A DNA stretch of 7,978 nt, from positions 1-7,978 of the forward strand of contig JAJQGR010000143.1 in assembly GCA_021200345.1 (NCBI GenBank). Reading direction: 5' to 3'. The notes beneath the pieces were generated by a model. That model was not told where the DNA came from. It did not search any database and was given only the letters and a program-made list of their open reading frames with translations. Shown one piece after another: positions 1 through 6,565 of the stretch (position 1 is the stretch's first letter; the number at the start of each line of letters is the position of its first letter). This DNA comes from Lachnospiraceae bacterium (GTDB lineage: Bacteria > Bacillota > Clostridia > Lachnospirales > Lachnospiraceae). The position numbers and the translations under genes were made by a program.

Positions 1-366
1 CACCAGCGCTCCGGAAACGACTATCTGCAGAAAGCCGTATTATACATTAAGAACAATTACCACAAAAATATTACCGTACAGGACATCGCGGATTATGTAG
101 GAATCAACCGCTCTTATCTGTACCGGCTTTTCATGCAGGAGTTTTCCATCTCTCCCAAAAATTACATCTTCGATTACCGCTTCCACATGGCTACCGACCT
201 TTTATCCAATACCGATATGACGGTATCCGCCATCGCGCTCAGCTGCGGCTTCAAGGATGTCAGCGCTTTCTGCAGCCAGTTCCGCAAAAGCACCGGCTTT
301 ACACCCAAGCAATACCGCACAATTGACGGCGCCAGGCAGATGACCTGGAAAACGGTGGATGATTAG
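1..366 (+). CDS. AraC-family transcriptional regulator, C-terminal DNA-binding domain (5' partial)
   Basis: The frame is open from base 1 to the TAG at 364-366 and gives 121 residues; the N-terminal sensing domain lies outside the window. Two helix-turn-helix units are visible. The first spans about residues 24-45 (ITVQDIADYVGINRSYLYRL) and the second about 73-96, followed by the family signature G-F-x-x-x-S-x-F-x-x-x-F-[RK]-x-x-x-G-x-[TS]-P-x-x-Y-R (residues 83-106). A tail of 15 residues follows. AraC proteins usually bind direct-repeat sites and activate neighbouring sugar or metabolite genes when the N-terminal domain binds an effector. The internal ATG at 133 lies between the two HTH units, so it is not the real start. 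The gene converges on the serine hydrolase gene, with 7 bases between the stops. Inference: it controls the - strand transporter operon. The family call is secure; the effector is unknown. Confidence 0.95.
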   Translation, partial: HQRSGNDYLQKAVLYIKNNYHKNITVQDIADYVGINRSYLYRLFMQEFSISPKNYIFDYRFHMATDLLSNTDMTVSAIALSCGFKDVSAFCSQFRKSTGFTPKQYRTIDGARQMTWKTVDD

Positions 367-373
367 AGCGCCT

Positions 374-1840
374 TCAGCTCTGAGCGGTAAAATACAGGGT
401 TTTCTCCGCTCCCATCATGGTACCCCGTACCTTAATCTGGATTTCCCTGTCGCAGAAATGAAATTGAAATTTCTGCTCATTGCATGTTTCAATCCACCTG
501 ACCAGCAGCACAAGCTCATCTTCCTCCGCAAAATATGCGCTGCAGAGCGCCTGTCTGATCAGACCGTCCCCAATTTCATTATATCTGCGGCTTCCGTCCA
601 TGGCGAAGACAATTCTGGTGTCTCCTCCGGCCAAAATCATCCGGTCGCACTCAAAATCCAATGAAAATTCACCCATTTCACAAATGGTCAATGTATTCAC
701 ATACTGACGTCCAAAGCCATAGGGATCAAAGGGCAAAAGCCCTTCCTTCAGGCTGTATTTCCGTCCGTTTATTTTTTCTGTCAAAGGACTGACTGGCATG
801 TACCTGGCTCTGGGAAGAGAAAGCCTGGCCAGTCTGTTCTTCAAACGGGTGTCCGCATCCGGATCTTCAGGGATCACATCCTCATGGATCCTGTCAAGGA
901 ACTGCCACAAAAGATCCAGGGTCCGCTGAGGGCCGCCCCCGCCGGAAGCGTTTTCATTGATTGCGATGATCATATCCTTATCCGGGATGACGATGGTGAA
1001 CTGTCCCATAGCGCCGTCAGCACGGTAAGCACCCTTTGGCGCGCACATCCAGATCTGAAAACCGTATCCCAAGAAATTATCCTTTGCCAGCAGATTTTGT
1101 GTGACAGAGTCTATCTGGTGTCCCACCGCCTGCCGTACATAATCCTCTGCCAGAATCCGCTCCCCGTCCCAGACTCCGCCGTCCGCGTACAGCTTCATCA
1201 GGCGCAGATTATCTTCTGTAGTGCAAAAAAGGCCCCCGCCTCCCGCTTCTATCCCGTCGGACATACGCAGCCATCTGTGATTGTCGGAAACGATGCCGAT
1301 TTTGTCATATAATCTTGGCTTCAGATACTCCTGCAGGCCAAGCCCCGTTTTTTCTCTGATGATCGCTCCAAGTACCGTGGATCCGGCAGTATTATACATA
1401 AAAGCCGTTCCAGGCTCATGGTTTACAGGAATTGCCAGAAAATCTCTGACCCATTCTTCGGAATCCACGGGCATCTCGTCCATCCCACAGCCCATGCAAA
1501 GCACATCCCTCACCCGCAATTTTTTTAAATTCTCTGAGGGATGTTCCGGGATTCTGTCCGGAAAAATATCCACCAGCCGCTCTTCTAAAGAAAGAATTCC
1601 TTCCGTGTACGCGATTCCTATCGCGGTTGCGGTGTAGGTTTTGGAATGGGACTGCTGGCCATGCCGAATTCCGGGGGCGTAAGGCGCCCACCACCCCTCG
1701 GCGCAAATCTTCCCATGTCTCATGATCATCAATCCATGGGGCTCCCCGTCTCCTTCCTCCAGTCTGTCTAACAGCCATTCGATCGCCGCCGGATCTATTC
1801 CCGCTTTTGCCGGCGAAATACGTTCAAATTCCGTTCTCAT
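374..1840 (-). CDS. Serine hydrolase, class C beta-lactamase/esterase-like (PF00144 family)
   Basis: This is a 488-residue protein. The nucleophile motif S-x-x-K is seen as SHSK at residues 64-67, inside the typical context SHSKTYTATAIGIAYTEG. The second motif, usually YxN, is YNT at 149-151 in PGTAFMYNTAGSTVLG. The third, KTG/HxG-like, position is DGAMGQ near 275-280, as in many Firmicutes members. The catalytic domain ends near residue 320; about 165 further residues form a beta-rich C-terminal region without a recognised motif. There is no signal peptide, so a cytoplasmic esterase, amidase or peptidase is likelier than a penicillin-binding protein or secreted beta-lactamase. The ATG at 1840 was chosen because GGAA (1847-1850) lies 6 bases upstream. 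An ATG at 1846 and a TTG at 1852 are in frame but lack a well-spaced site. The gene starts 23 bases after the PHP gene stop, so the two are probably co-transcribed. Substrate unknown. Confidence 0.9.
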   Translation of the reverse strand: MRTEFERISPAKAGIDPAAIEWLLDRLEEGDGEPHGLMIMRHGKICAEGWWAPYAPGIRHGQQSHSKTYTATAIGIAYTEGILSLEERLVDIFPDRIPEHPSENLKKLRVRDVLCMGCGMDEMPVDSEEWVRDFLAIPVNHEPGTAFMYNTAGSTVLGAIIREKTGLGLQEYLKPRLYDKIGIVSDNHRWLRMSDGIEAGGGGLFCTTEDNLRLMKLYADGGVWDGERILAEDYVRQAVGHQIDSVTQNLLAKDNFLGYGFQIWMCAPKGAYRADGAMGQFTIVIPDKDMIIAINENASGGGGPQRTLDLLWQFLDRIHEDVIPEDPDADTRLKNRLARLSLPRARYMPVSPLTEKINGRKYSLKEGLLPFDPYGFGRQYVNTLTICEMGEFSLDFECDRMILAGGDTRIVFAMDGSRRYNEIGDGLIRQALCSAYFAEEDELVLLVRWIETCNEQKFQFHFCDREIQIKVRGTMMGAEKTLYFTAQS

Positions 1841-1863
1841 ATCCATTTCCAATCTAAATTATT

Positions 1864-2760
1864 TTACGTTCTGTTCCGGAAATCCACAAATGAAGACCAG
1901 GCGGATTTTCCCTCAGCGTCAGTCAGCTCCACCCTCACAAACCGCGTGTCCGGTTTGATCCGGTACAAAGCCTCCTGTACTTCTTCTCCGCAAACGGACC
2001 GGTCTCCCTCCCAGACCAGATTGGTAAAGAAAGCGATACTGCGCACCGGAGTTGACCTGACGCGCAGGAAATCTTTTCCCTCAAGGCGGACTTCCTCTAT
2101 CGTAAACCTGGGTCCCTGCGTGGCATAAAAATCGCCGCGACGGATTGCTTTCAAAATGGCTTCCCGGCTTAGTTCTTCCGCTTTTACCATAAGATAGGAA
2201 CAGGTCTCATCTCCATAATAGCTATGAGCGTCATCCGCCGCCATACAGGGCAGTAAAACGCCCCTTGTCGCCAGTGCGTCAATAAAAACGCCCGAATAAG
2301 GCCGACAGTTTCTGGGAAGCCCGGATGTGGTATTATAGATCTCTGTGCCGTCAAAGCCATGAAACCGGACCACATCCTCCACCCGGTTCAGGGACCAGGC
2401 CGGATGAGCGAGAATCGCAATTCCGCCCTCTTCATGGATCCCGTCAATGAGCTCCTGAGGAAGAGATTCTTTCTTTCGAATATTCAGAGGCATTCTCTCC
2501 ATACCGATGCCCACAATATGGAAGATTCCCTCTTCCTCCACGTTCTGTCCGTAATCAAATTCGCATCCCGTCAGCATCAGAAAATCATCTCTCTGCCAGC
2601 CATCCCCGAATACCCAGTGATCCGTCAGCGCCAGGAAATCATATCCCGCTTCCCTGTACAGCTTAGCCACCTCCTGTGGTGTCAGTCTGCCGTCTGAGCG
2701 TGTAGAGTGTGTGTGCAGGTTCCCTTTGTACCATTTTTGGCCCATCTCATCAATGAACAT
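1864..2760 (-). CDS. PHP-domain metal-dependent hydrolase, CehA/McbA-like
   Basis: This is a 298-residue protein with a complete set of PHP metal-ligand motifs: HTH (H16, H18) with D23 in SDG, TDH (D47, H48), E67 in GCEFDY, H81, H119 in ILAHP, and D177-x-H179 in ADDAH. The domain fills about residues 10-215. A small beta domain follows (about 218-298) with the pattern SPxRxIxFxTN...RVELTDAEGKSAWSS seen in CehA/McbA-type members. PHP proteins bind two or three metal ions and cleave phosphoesters (polymerase-linked, histidinol phosphatase, nucleotide or RNA phosphatases); some CehA relatives cleave other esters or carbamates. It has no signal peptide and so acts in the cytoplasm. The ATG start has a strong GGAGGGG site (2769-2775) 8 bases upstream. 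It follows the MalG-like permease gene after 148 bases and precedes the serine hydrolase by 23 bases. Inference: it processes the imported compound. The fold call is firm; the reaction is open. Confidence 0.92.
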   Translation of the reverse strand: MFIDEMGQKWYKGNLHTHSTRSDGRLTPQEVAKLYREAGYDFLALTDHWVFGDGWQRDDFLMLTGCEFDYGQNVEEEGIFHIVGIGMERMPLNIRKKESLPQELIDGIHEEGGIAILAHPAWSLNRVEDVVRFHGFDGTEIYNTTSGLPRNCRPYSGVFIDALATRGVLLPCMAADDAHSYYGDETCSYLMVKAEELSREAILKAIRRGDFYATQGPRFTIEEVRLEGKDFLRVRSTPVRSIAFFTNLVWEGDRSVCGEEVQEALYRIKPDTRFVRVELTDAEGKSAWSSFVDFRNRT

Positions 2761-2828
2761 ATTGCTTTCCCCTCCGGTTAGTCAGTATGATAGAACGGTT
2801 CTCCCTTATGCGGTCCTCTCTATCTGAT

Positions 2829-2857
2829 AATTTACTAGATTTTCCCTGATCTTACAA
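2829..2857 (-). promoter_or_regulatory. Candidate sigma-A promoter for the PHP/serine hydrolase pair
   Basis: Read on the - strand, TTGTAA (2852-2857) is followed after exactly 17 bases by TAAATT (2829-2834). Each box matches 4 of 6 consensus positions. It lies 69 bases upstream of the PHP start codon. The spacer from 2761 to 2913 shows no terminator hairpin after the permease stop, so read-through from the transporter genes is also possible and this would be an internal promoter. The call rests on box matches alone in an AT-rich spacer. Confidence 0.35.
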
Positions 2858-2867
2858 TAGCGCTTTG
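2855..2867. promoter_or_regulatory. Possible operator: imperfect palindrome around AGCGCT
   Basis: CAATAGCGCTTTG has a perfect six-base palindromic core, AGCGCT (2859-2864), and outer CAA/TTG arms that are offset by one base. It overlaps the -35 box of the candidate PHP promoter. The core resembles the centre of LacI/CcpA-type operators, but the outer positions do not match the cre consensus. The same AGCGCTT heptamer occurs on the - strand in the binding-protein leader (complement of 6397-6403). A weak site call. Confidence 0.2.
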
Positions 2868-2913
2868 GTGCATACTTTGTTTATTTTGTTGTTTGTCTCT
2901 TCCATGTATGGTT

Positions 2914-3765
2914 CTAGCCTTTGACAGCCCCCACCGTCAGCGATTCTATGAAGTATTTGTTCAGGAAAATATAAATCACAACCAGAGGTACCGCCGAAAT
3001 AATCGCTCCCGGAAGCATCTTGGACCAGTCCGCCGAAGAGGAGGACGTCTGCATGTAATACAGGCCGACGGCCAGCGTTCTTCTGTTTTCGTTGGAGAAT
3101 GTGACGATCATAGGGAACAGATATTCATTCCAGGCTCCCTTGAAGCTCAGCACCGCGATTGTGGCGATGATCGGACGGATCAGCGGCAGAGTGATCCTGA
3201 AGAAAATTCCCATAAAAGAGCAGCCGTCAATGGTCGCCGCGTCATCCAGTTCTTTTGGCAGCGACATGACAAATGACCGTATCATGAAAATGTACGTTAT
3301 AGATCCGGTAAATATGGTCTGTACCACCAGCCCCACAAGGCTTTGATTTAAATGAAGCGCTTTTAATATCTGCAGCTGAGGATACATGGCGGTGCTTCCC
3401 AGCGCTACAAACATCATTGCCGTCTTCACTGCAAAGATAATATTTTTCCCCGGAAATTCTCCTCTGGCATACACATAACCGCTCATACTGTTCATCAGCA
3501 CGCAGAAAAACATGGTGGCCGTTGAATATACAATCGTGTTCCAGGTATAAGTGGAAAAATTGGCCTGATTCCAGGCTTCCGCATAATTTTCCCAGTGCCA
3601 TACCTCCGGCCATAAATTCTGTCCCGCAAGGATTTCTCCGGCGGATTTAAAGGAGGATACGAAAGCGTAAAAAATGGGATACAGTGCCACAATAATAAAT
3701 GCCACCAGCAGAACATGGACCAGAGTTGTCTTCACATTCCGGGCAATTCTTCCTTTATGTTTCAT
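2914..3765 (-). CDS. Carbohydrate ABC transporter permease, MalG-like (CUT1 family)
   Basis: This is a 283-residue integral membrane protein. A positively charged N-terminus is followed by a first membrane span near residues 13-36, then further hydrophobic spans at about 78-98, 110-126, 143-165, 195-210 and 252-270. The EAA loop that contacts the ATPase lies at residues 172-198, with D175-A-A and G181 followed by ITLPLIRP. The ending VGAVKG is typical of MalG-type subunits. The ATG at 3765 is chosen because a perfect AAGGAGG (3774-3780) lies 8 bases upstream; the longer frame from a GTG at 3789 would put that site inside the gene. It follows the MalF-like gene by 17 bases and would pair with it as a heterodimeric channel in the cytoplasmic membrane. 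No ATPase gene is present, so a shared MsmK/MalK-type ATPase encoded elsewhere is inferred. Confidence 0.95.
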   Translation of the reverse strand: MKHKGRIARNVKTTLVHVLLVAFIIVALYPIFYAFVSSFKSAGEILAGQNLWPEVWHWENYAEAWNQANFSTYTWNTIVYSTATMFFCVLMNSMSGYVYARGEFPGKNIIFAVKTAMMFVALGSTAMYPQLQILKALHLNQSLVGLVVQTIFTGSITYIFMIRSFVMSLPKELDDAATIDGCSFMGIFFRITLPLIRPIIATIAVLSFKGAWNEYLFPMIVTFSNENRRTLAVGLYYMQTSSSSADWSKMLPGAIISAVPLVVIYIFLNKYFIESLTVGAVKG

Positions 3766-3782
3766 TGTCAGCGCCTCCTTCC

Positions 3783-4715
3783 CTAGCACAATTCATCCAG
3801 CTTTTTGGTGATCCTCAGATATATCACCGTGATAATCCCTATGATAACCGTCAAAATAATCGATCCCGCAGAAGCATATCCAATTTCTGAGGTATAACTG
3901 CCTCCTCCTGATGTTGTGCCGAAAAACAGATTATACAAATACAGCATCACCACATTGGTCTTACCGTTTGGTCCGCCGTTTGTCAGCAGCATGGTCGTAT
4001 TCATTGTCTTCATCGCTCCGGTAATCTCCAGCATCAGGATCACCTTGAAAATCGGCGCTATCAACGGCAGGGTAATCGAAAAGACACTGCGAAGCCAGCC
4101 GCAGCCGTCAATTTTCGCGGCCTCATACAGATCCTCAGAAACCCCCGAAATTGCCCCGCAGAAATACATCATATAGATGGGAAAATTCATCCATGTGGCC
4201 ATCAGCGAAGTGACAAGCAACGCTGTCCATTTATTCCCCAGCCAGTTGACCGCGGTGTTTAAGATTCCTAAATCCATAAATATATTATTGATCAGCCCGT
4301 TGTAGGTGCGGAAAATATACCGGAATATCATTGCCGTTGTGGCAACTCCTATGACGGAGGGCAGAAACAGCGCTGTGCTGAACAGCCGCTTGGCCTTCAG
4401 AGATTTGCTGCACAGCAGCATGGCCAGAAAGAATGACAGCGGTATCATCAATACCATTCTCATCCCCGTAATAATAAATGTATTGGCAAGACTGTTCCAA
4501 AAGGTTGCGTCCGATGTGAAAATTTCTATGTAGTTTGCCAGCCCTACAAAGCTTCCCTTAAGCCCATCATAATCCGTAAAAGAATACCTCAGAATATAGT
4601 AGATCGGATATAAGGAAAACACAAAAAATCCGATAATCTGAGGGGAAAGGACCAGATAGCTCTGAAACACAACACTTTTTTTATATTTTCTCTTTCCTTT
4701 CTTCTCTCTTTTCAT
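3783..4715 (-). CDS. Sugar ABC transporter permease, MalF/UgpA-like (CUT1 family)
   Basis: This is a 310-residue membrane protein with a strongly basic first 13 residues. The first span is at about 18-44 (SPQIIGFFVFSLYPIYYIL), followed by spans near 75-103, 113-134, 163-186, 215-234 and 283-301. The EAA loop is seen at residues 197-221: YEAAKIDGCGW followed by ITLPLIAP. The segment LTNGGPNGKT near 244-253 is a familiar feature of this permease class. The ATG at 4715 has AAAGGCGG (4721-4728) 5 bases upstream, one mismatch from consensus. It is separated from the upstream binding-protein gene by 109 bases holding a terminator-like hairpin, and from the MalG-like gene by 17 bases. Its role is to form the import channel with the MalG-like partner. 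The family is clear; the transported compound is not. Confidence 0.95.
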   Translation of the reverse strand: MKREKKGKRKYKKSVVFQSYLVLSPQIIGFFVFSLYPIYYILRYSFTDYDGLKGSFVGLANYIEIFTSDATFWNSLANTFIITGMRMVLMIPLSFFLAMLLCSKSLKAKRLFSTALFLPSVIGVATTAMIFRYIFRTYNGLINNIFMDLGILNTAVNWLGNKWTALLVTSLMATWMNFPIYMMYFCGAISGVSEDLYEAAKIDGCGWLRSVFSITLPLIAPIFKVILMLEITGAMKTMNTTMLLTNGGPNGKTNVVMLYLYNLFFGTTSGGGSYTSEIGYASAGSIILTVIIGIITVIYLRITKKLDELC

Positions 4716-4735
4716 ATATACCGCCTTTATCTATC

Positions 4736-4775
4736 AAAAAGGGTACCGCCAGCGATAACGCCTGCCGCAGTACCC
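4736..4775 (-). terminator. Hairpin plus T5 between binding-protein and permease genes (partial terminator/attenuator)
   Basis: Read on the - strand, GGGTAC (4770-4775) pairs with GTACCC (4741-4746). Inside this, GCAGGCG and CGCTGGC pair imperfectly around a TTAT loop. Five T residues follow (4736-4740). It starts 49 bases after the binding-protein stop and ends just before the permease ribosome binding site. Such intergenic hairpins are common in binding-protein-dependent importers, where they keep binding-protein mRNA in excess over permease mRNA by partial termination or by blocking 3' decay. The short T run suggests leaky termination, in keeping with the permeases being in the same operon. 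Confidence 0.65.
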
Positions 4776-4824
4776 TCTCCTGACATTCAGATTTTCACTT
4801 CATCCTGCTTGAAACCACCCGCAT

Positions 4825-6312
4825 TTATTGATATGTCGCCGGATCAATTGCCCCATCTGCGATGGCGTCCTGCAGCCCCTGCGTAAAGGCGGCATTTGCG
4901 GCAGTGATGTATTCATCCAGAGTCATCTCTCCCTGGCAATACAGCAGAATATTGTCGCAGAGCCAGCCGGCGCCGCTGCTGTCATAGTCCACATAATTGC
5001 GGGGATACTCCCAGGCGTTCCACAAATCAACGTCCATAATTCCGTACTCATTCAGAAGGTCCATGATCTTATAGGTCTGATCTAAGACGGCGTCGGAATC
5101 TGCGCTTTCCAGATGATCGTTATTCAATGGGAATGACACGCCCGCTTCCACCAGCATGGCGCCCACCTCATCTCCATACAGCCATTCGATGACGCTCATG
5201 ACCTTTTCCTGCTCTTCCTCGGTCAGATCCAGAACCGCGGTTGTGGCGCTGTACCAGGAACCTACAGAGCACAGCATTCCATAATTATTTCCATCCTCGG
5301 CATACAGCACATCAAGATCCCAGTCAAAGTCCGCCACATAGGTTGTGGTAAACACGGCGATATCCCAGGTCCATCCCAAAAACATTGCGGAAACTCCCTC
5401 GGCAAAATAGCTTCTGGCAGTAGCATTATCAATGGTCTCCGCTCCTGGCACGCAATATCCATTCTGGTAAATTTCCTTAATTGCTTCCAGTGGCCCTGTT
5501 ACATTAAACGTATATGTCTGCTCATCCCAGTCGATGGTGAACAGGCCGTCCTCCTCTGTTCCTCCTCCCATCATCAGAATGTCGTACTCCGCATAGCTTG
5601 ACCACTGCATCGGGATAGCCAGGCCATAAACACCGTCCGTTGTCAGAGCCTCCGCATACTCCACCAGCTCACTCCAGGTGGTCGGAGGCTGGGCATTTCC
5701 ATCCTCGTCTACAAATCCAGCCTCAATCAGCATTTCCTCATTGTAGTACAGAGCCGGGCCGCCAAAATTGTAGGCAATCTTGTAAATGTCATCGCTGCCG
5801 GCAAATTTGTTCCAGTCACCGTATGCCACACCAGAGGCGCTTTCCCACTCATCCAGGAATTCCTGGCCGCCAGGCAGCATTGTAAACGGTATATTATAAC
5901 CGCCATCCTCATAGGTAATTCCGCTGTTAGACTGCACGATCAAGGGCAGCTCGTCATTTTCCTGGGCCAGACTCAGCATATTCTTGATATCGGAAGAATA
6001 GGAAAAATCAATATAAATCCCCAGCTCTTTTCCTGTGGTCTCATTATATTCATCTATCAGTTCCGTCAAAAGGACTCCCTGAGAATTGCTGCTGCCCCAG
6101 ACTTCGACTGTAAACAGATCTTCCTCGCCGGAAGTATCATCCGACGCAGTCTCTTCCGCTTCTTCCGTCTCCGTACTGGACTCTTCCGCCTCAGAACTGC
6201 TTTCACTCTCGCTGGACGATGAAGTGGAAGATGACGATCCGCAGCCGCCCATCAGGCCAACCACCATAGTAAGCGCCAACAGGACACTTAAAATTTTTGC
6301 ACGCTTCTTCAT
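4825..6312 (-). CDS. Extracellular substrate-binding lipoprotein of a sugar-type ABC importer (SBP family 1)
   Basis: This is a 495-residue precursor. The signal peptide has a basic start (MKKRAK), a hydrophobic core at residues 7-20 and a lipobox LMGGC with the lipidated Cys at 24. Residues 25-65 form a low-complexity Ser/Glu/Thr linker that would hold the binding domain away from the membrane. The domain begins near residue 66 with FTVEVWGSS. The segment GPALYYNEEMLIEAGF followed by PPTTWSELVEYAEALT is characteristic of solute-binding protein family 1 for oligosaccharides, and the mature part is rich in Trp and Tyr, as in sugar binders. The ATG at 6312 has AAGGAGG (6318-6324) 5 bases upstream; the GTG at 6342 would place that site inside the gene. 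It would capture substrate outside the cell for the two permeases. The ligand cannot be assigned. Confidence 0.95.
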   Translation of the reverse strand: MKKRAKILSVLLALTMVVGLMGGCGSSSSTSSSSESESSSEAEESSTETEEAEETASDDTSGEEDLFTVEVWGSSNSQGVLLTELIDEYNETTGKELGIYIDFSYSSDIKNMLSLAQENDELPLIVQSNSGITYEDGGYNIPFTMLPGGQEFLDEWESASGVAYGDWNKFAGSDDIYKIAYNFGGPALYYNEEMLIEAGFVDEDGNAQPPTTWSELVEYAEALTTDGVYGLAIPMQWSSYAEYDILMMGGGTEEDGLFTIDWDEQTYTFNVTGPLEAIKEIYQNGYCVPGAETIDNATARSYFAEGVSAMFLGWTWDIAVFTTTYVADFDWDLDVLYAEDGNNYGMLCSVGSWYSATTAVLDLTEEEQEKVMSVIEWLYGDEVGAMLVEAGVSFPLNNDHLESADSDAVLDQTYKIMDLLNEYGIMDVDLWNAWEYPRNYVDYDSSGAGWLCDNILLYCQGEMTLDEYITAANAAFTQGLQDAIADGAIDPATYQ

Positions 6313-6331
6313 TTTAACCTCCTTTAATTTT

Positions 6332-6350
6332 CTTGATTTCACCCATCAAG
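6332..6350 (-). promoter_or_regulatory. Small perfect hairpin just upstream of the binding-protein ribosome binding site
   Basis: On the - strand, CTTGAT (6345-6350) and ATCAAG (6332-6337) are perfect 6-base arms around a 7-base loop. The structure ends 7 bases before AAGGAGG. It has no T-tract, so it is not a terminator. It could protect the 5' end of the mRNA or tune ribosome access. A 6-base AT-rich stem may also be chance. Confidence 0.3.
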
Positions 6351-6384
6351 GGCTATTCATCACTTTATAAAATCTCTGCATACC

Positions 6385-6424
6385 AAAAAAGAAAATAAGC
6401 GCTGCAGCGATATCTCTTATTTCC
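6385..6424 (-). terminator. Terminator-like hairpin in the leader of the binding-protein gene
   Basis: On the - strand, GGAAATAAG (6416-6424) pairs with CTTATTTTC (6391-6399), giving a 9-base stem with one G-T pair. Inside it the palindrome CGCTGCAGCG (6400-6409) can form a short CGC/GCG stem with a TGCA loop. Six T residues follow at once (6385-6390). It lies 72 bases upstream of the binding-protein start and 256 bases after the oxidoreductase stop. It is either the terminator of the oxidoreductase transcript or an attenuator in the leader of the transporter transcript. The outer stem is AU-rich, so strength is uncertain. Confidence 0.45.
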
Positions 6425-6510
6425 ATTTTCCGGCCGGAGCGATTTTTATCATTGCAACATTTTCACAAAGCTTCCTGCGGTATCGATCCGGTGTTTCCGC
6501 TTCTTACCAA

Positions 6511-6540
6511 ATTAGATTATTTCTCATAAAGAAATATCAA
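6511..6540 (-). promoter_or_regulatory. Candidate sigma-A promoter of the transporter operon
   Basis: On the - strand, TTGATA (6535-6540, 5 of 6 consensus positions) is followed after 18 bases by TCTAAT (6511-6516, 5 of 6). It is the best box pair seen in the spacer. The region directly upstream is A/T-tract rich and could act as an UP element. Transcription would begin near 6504 and give a leader of about 190 bases containing the terminator-like hairpin. A TATAAA at 6364-6369 is a rival -10 that would give a 45-base leader, but it has no recognisable -35. Confidence 0.5.
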
Positions 6541-6542
6541 AA

Positions 6543-6565
6543 TTTTTGTGAATTTTTTGTGAATT
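6543..6565. repeat. Two tandem 11-base direct repeats upstream of the transporter promoter
   Basis: The unit TTTTTGTGAAT occurs at 6543-6553 and again at 6554-6564, followed by T and a degenerate copy (GTTGAATT, 6566-6573). The 11-base period keeps the copies on nearly the same face of the helix. On the - strand they sit directly before the -35 box at 6535-6540. They may be binding half-sites for an activator, or phased A-tracts that bend DNA and help RNA polymerase. Confidence 0.5.

Noticed and set aside
365..381. Bidirectional terminator between the AraC and serine hydrolase genes
   Set aside because: The stem is only 5 bases with a 7-base loop, and neither strand has a T-tract after it.
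884..1312. Plus-strand open frame of 142 codons
   Set aside because: It lies wholly opposite the serine hydrolase catalytic region, has no recognisable domain, and the - strand frame carries clear family motifs.
2893..3276. Plus-strand open frame of 127 codons
   Set aside because: It is opposite the MalG-like permease, is dominated by Arg, Gln and Asp, and its reverse strand encodes the EAA loop and membrane spans.
3354..3366. GAAGCGCTTTT as an operator inside the MalG-like gene
   Set aside because: It is within coding sequence for the conserved-looking segment LKALHLNQS, is out of register with the cre consensus, and has no promoter nearby.
3766..3789. GTG-initiated extension of the MalG-like gene adding eight residues
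   Set aside because: The extension contains the perfect AAGGAGG (3774-3780) that is ideally spaced for the ATG at 3765, and it would overlap the preceding gene's stop.
6313..6342. GTG-initiated extension of the binding-protein gene adding ten residues
   Set aside because: AAGGAGG at 6318-6324 is correctly placed for the ATG at 6312, and the signal peptide has a normal length from that ATG.
6400..6409. CGCTGCAGCG as a CcpA cre site
   Set aside because: Only the central bases fit; the outer TG and CA positions of the cre consensus are missing on both strands. It is better explained as the inner part of the leader hairpin.
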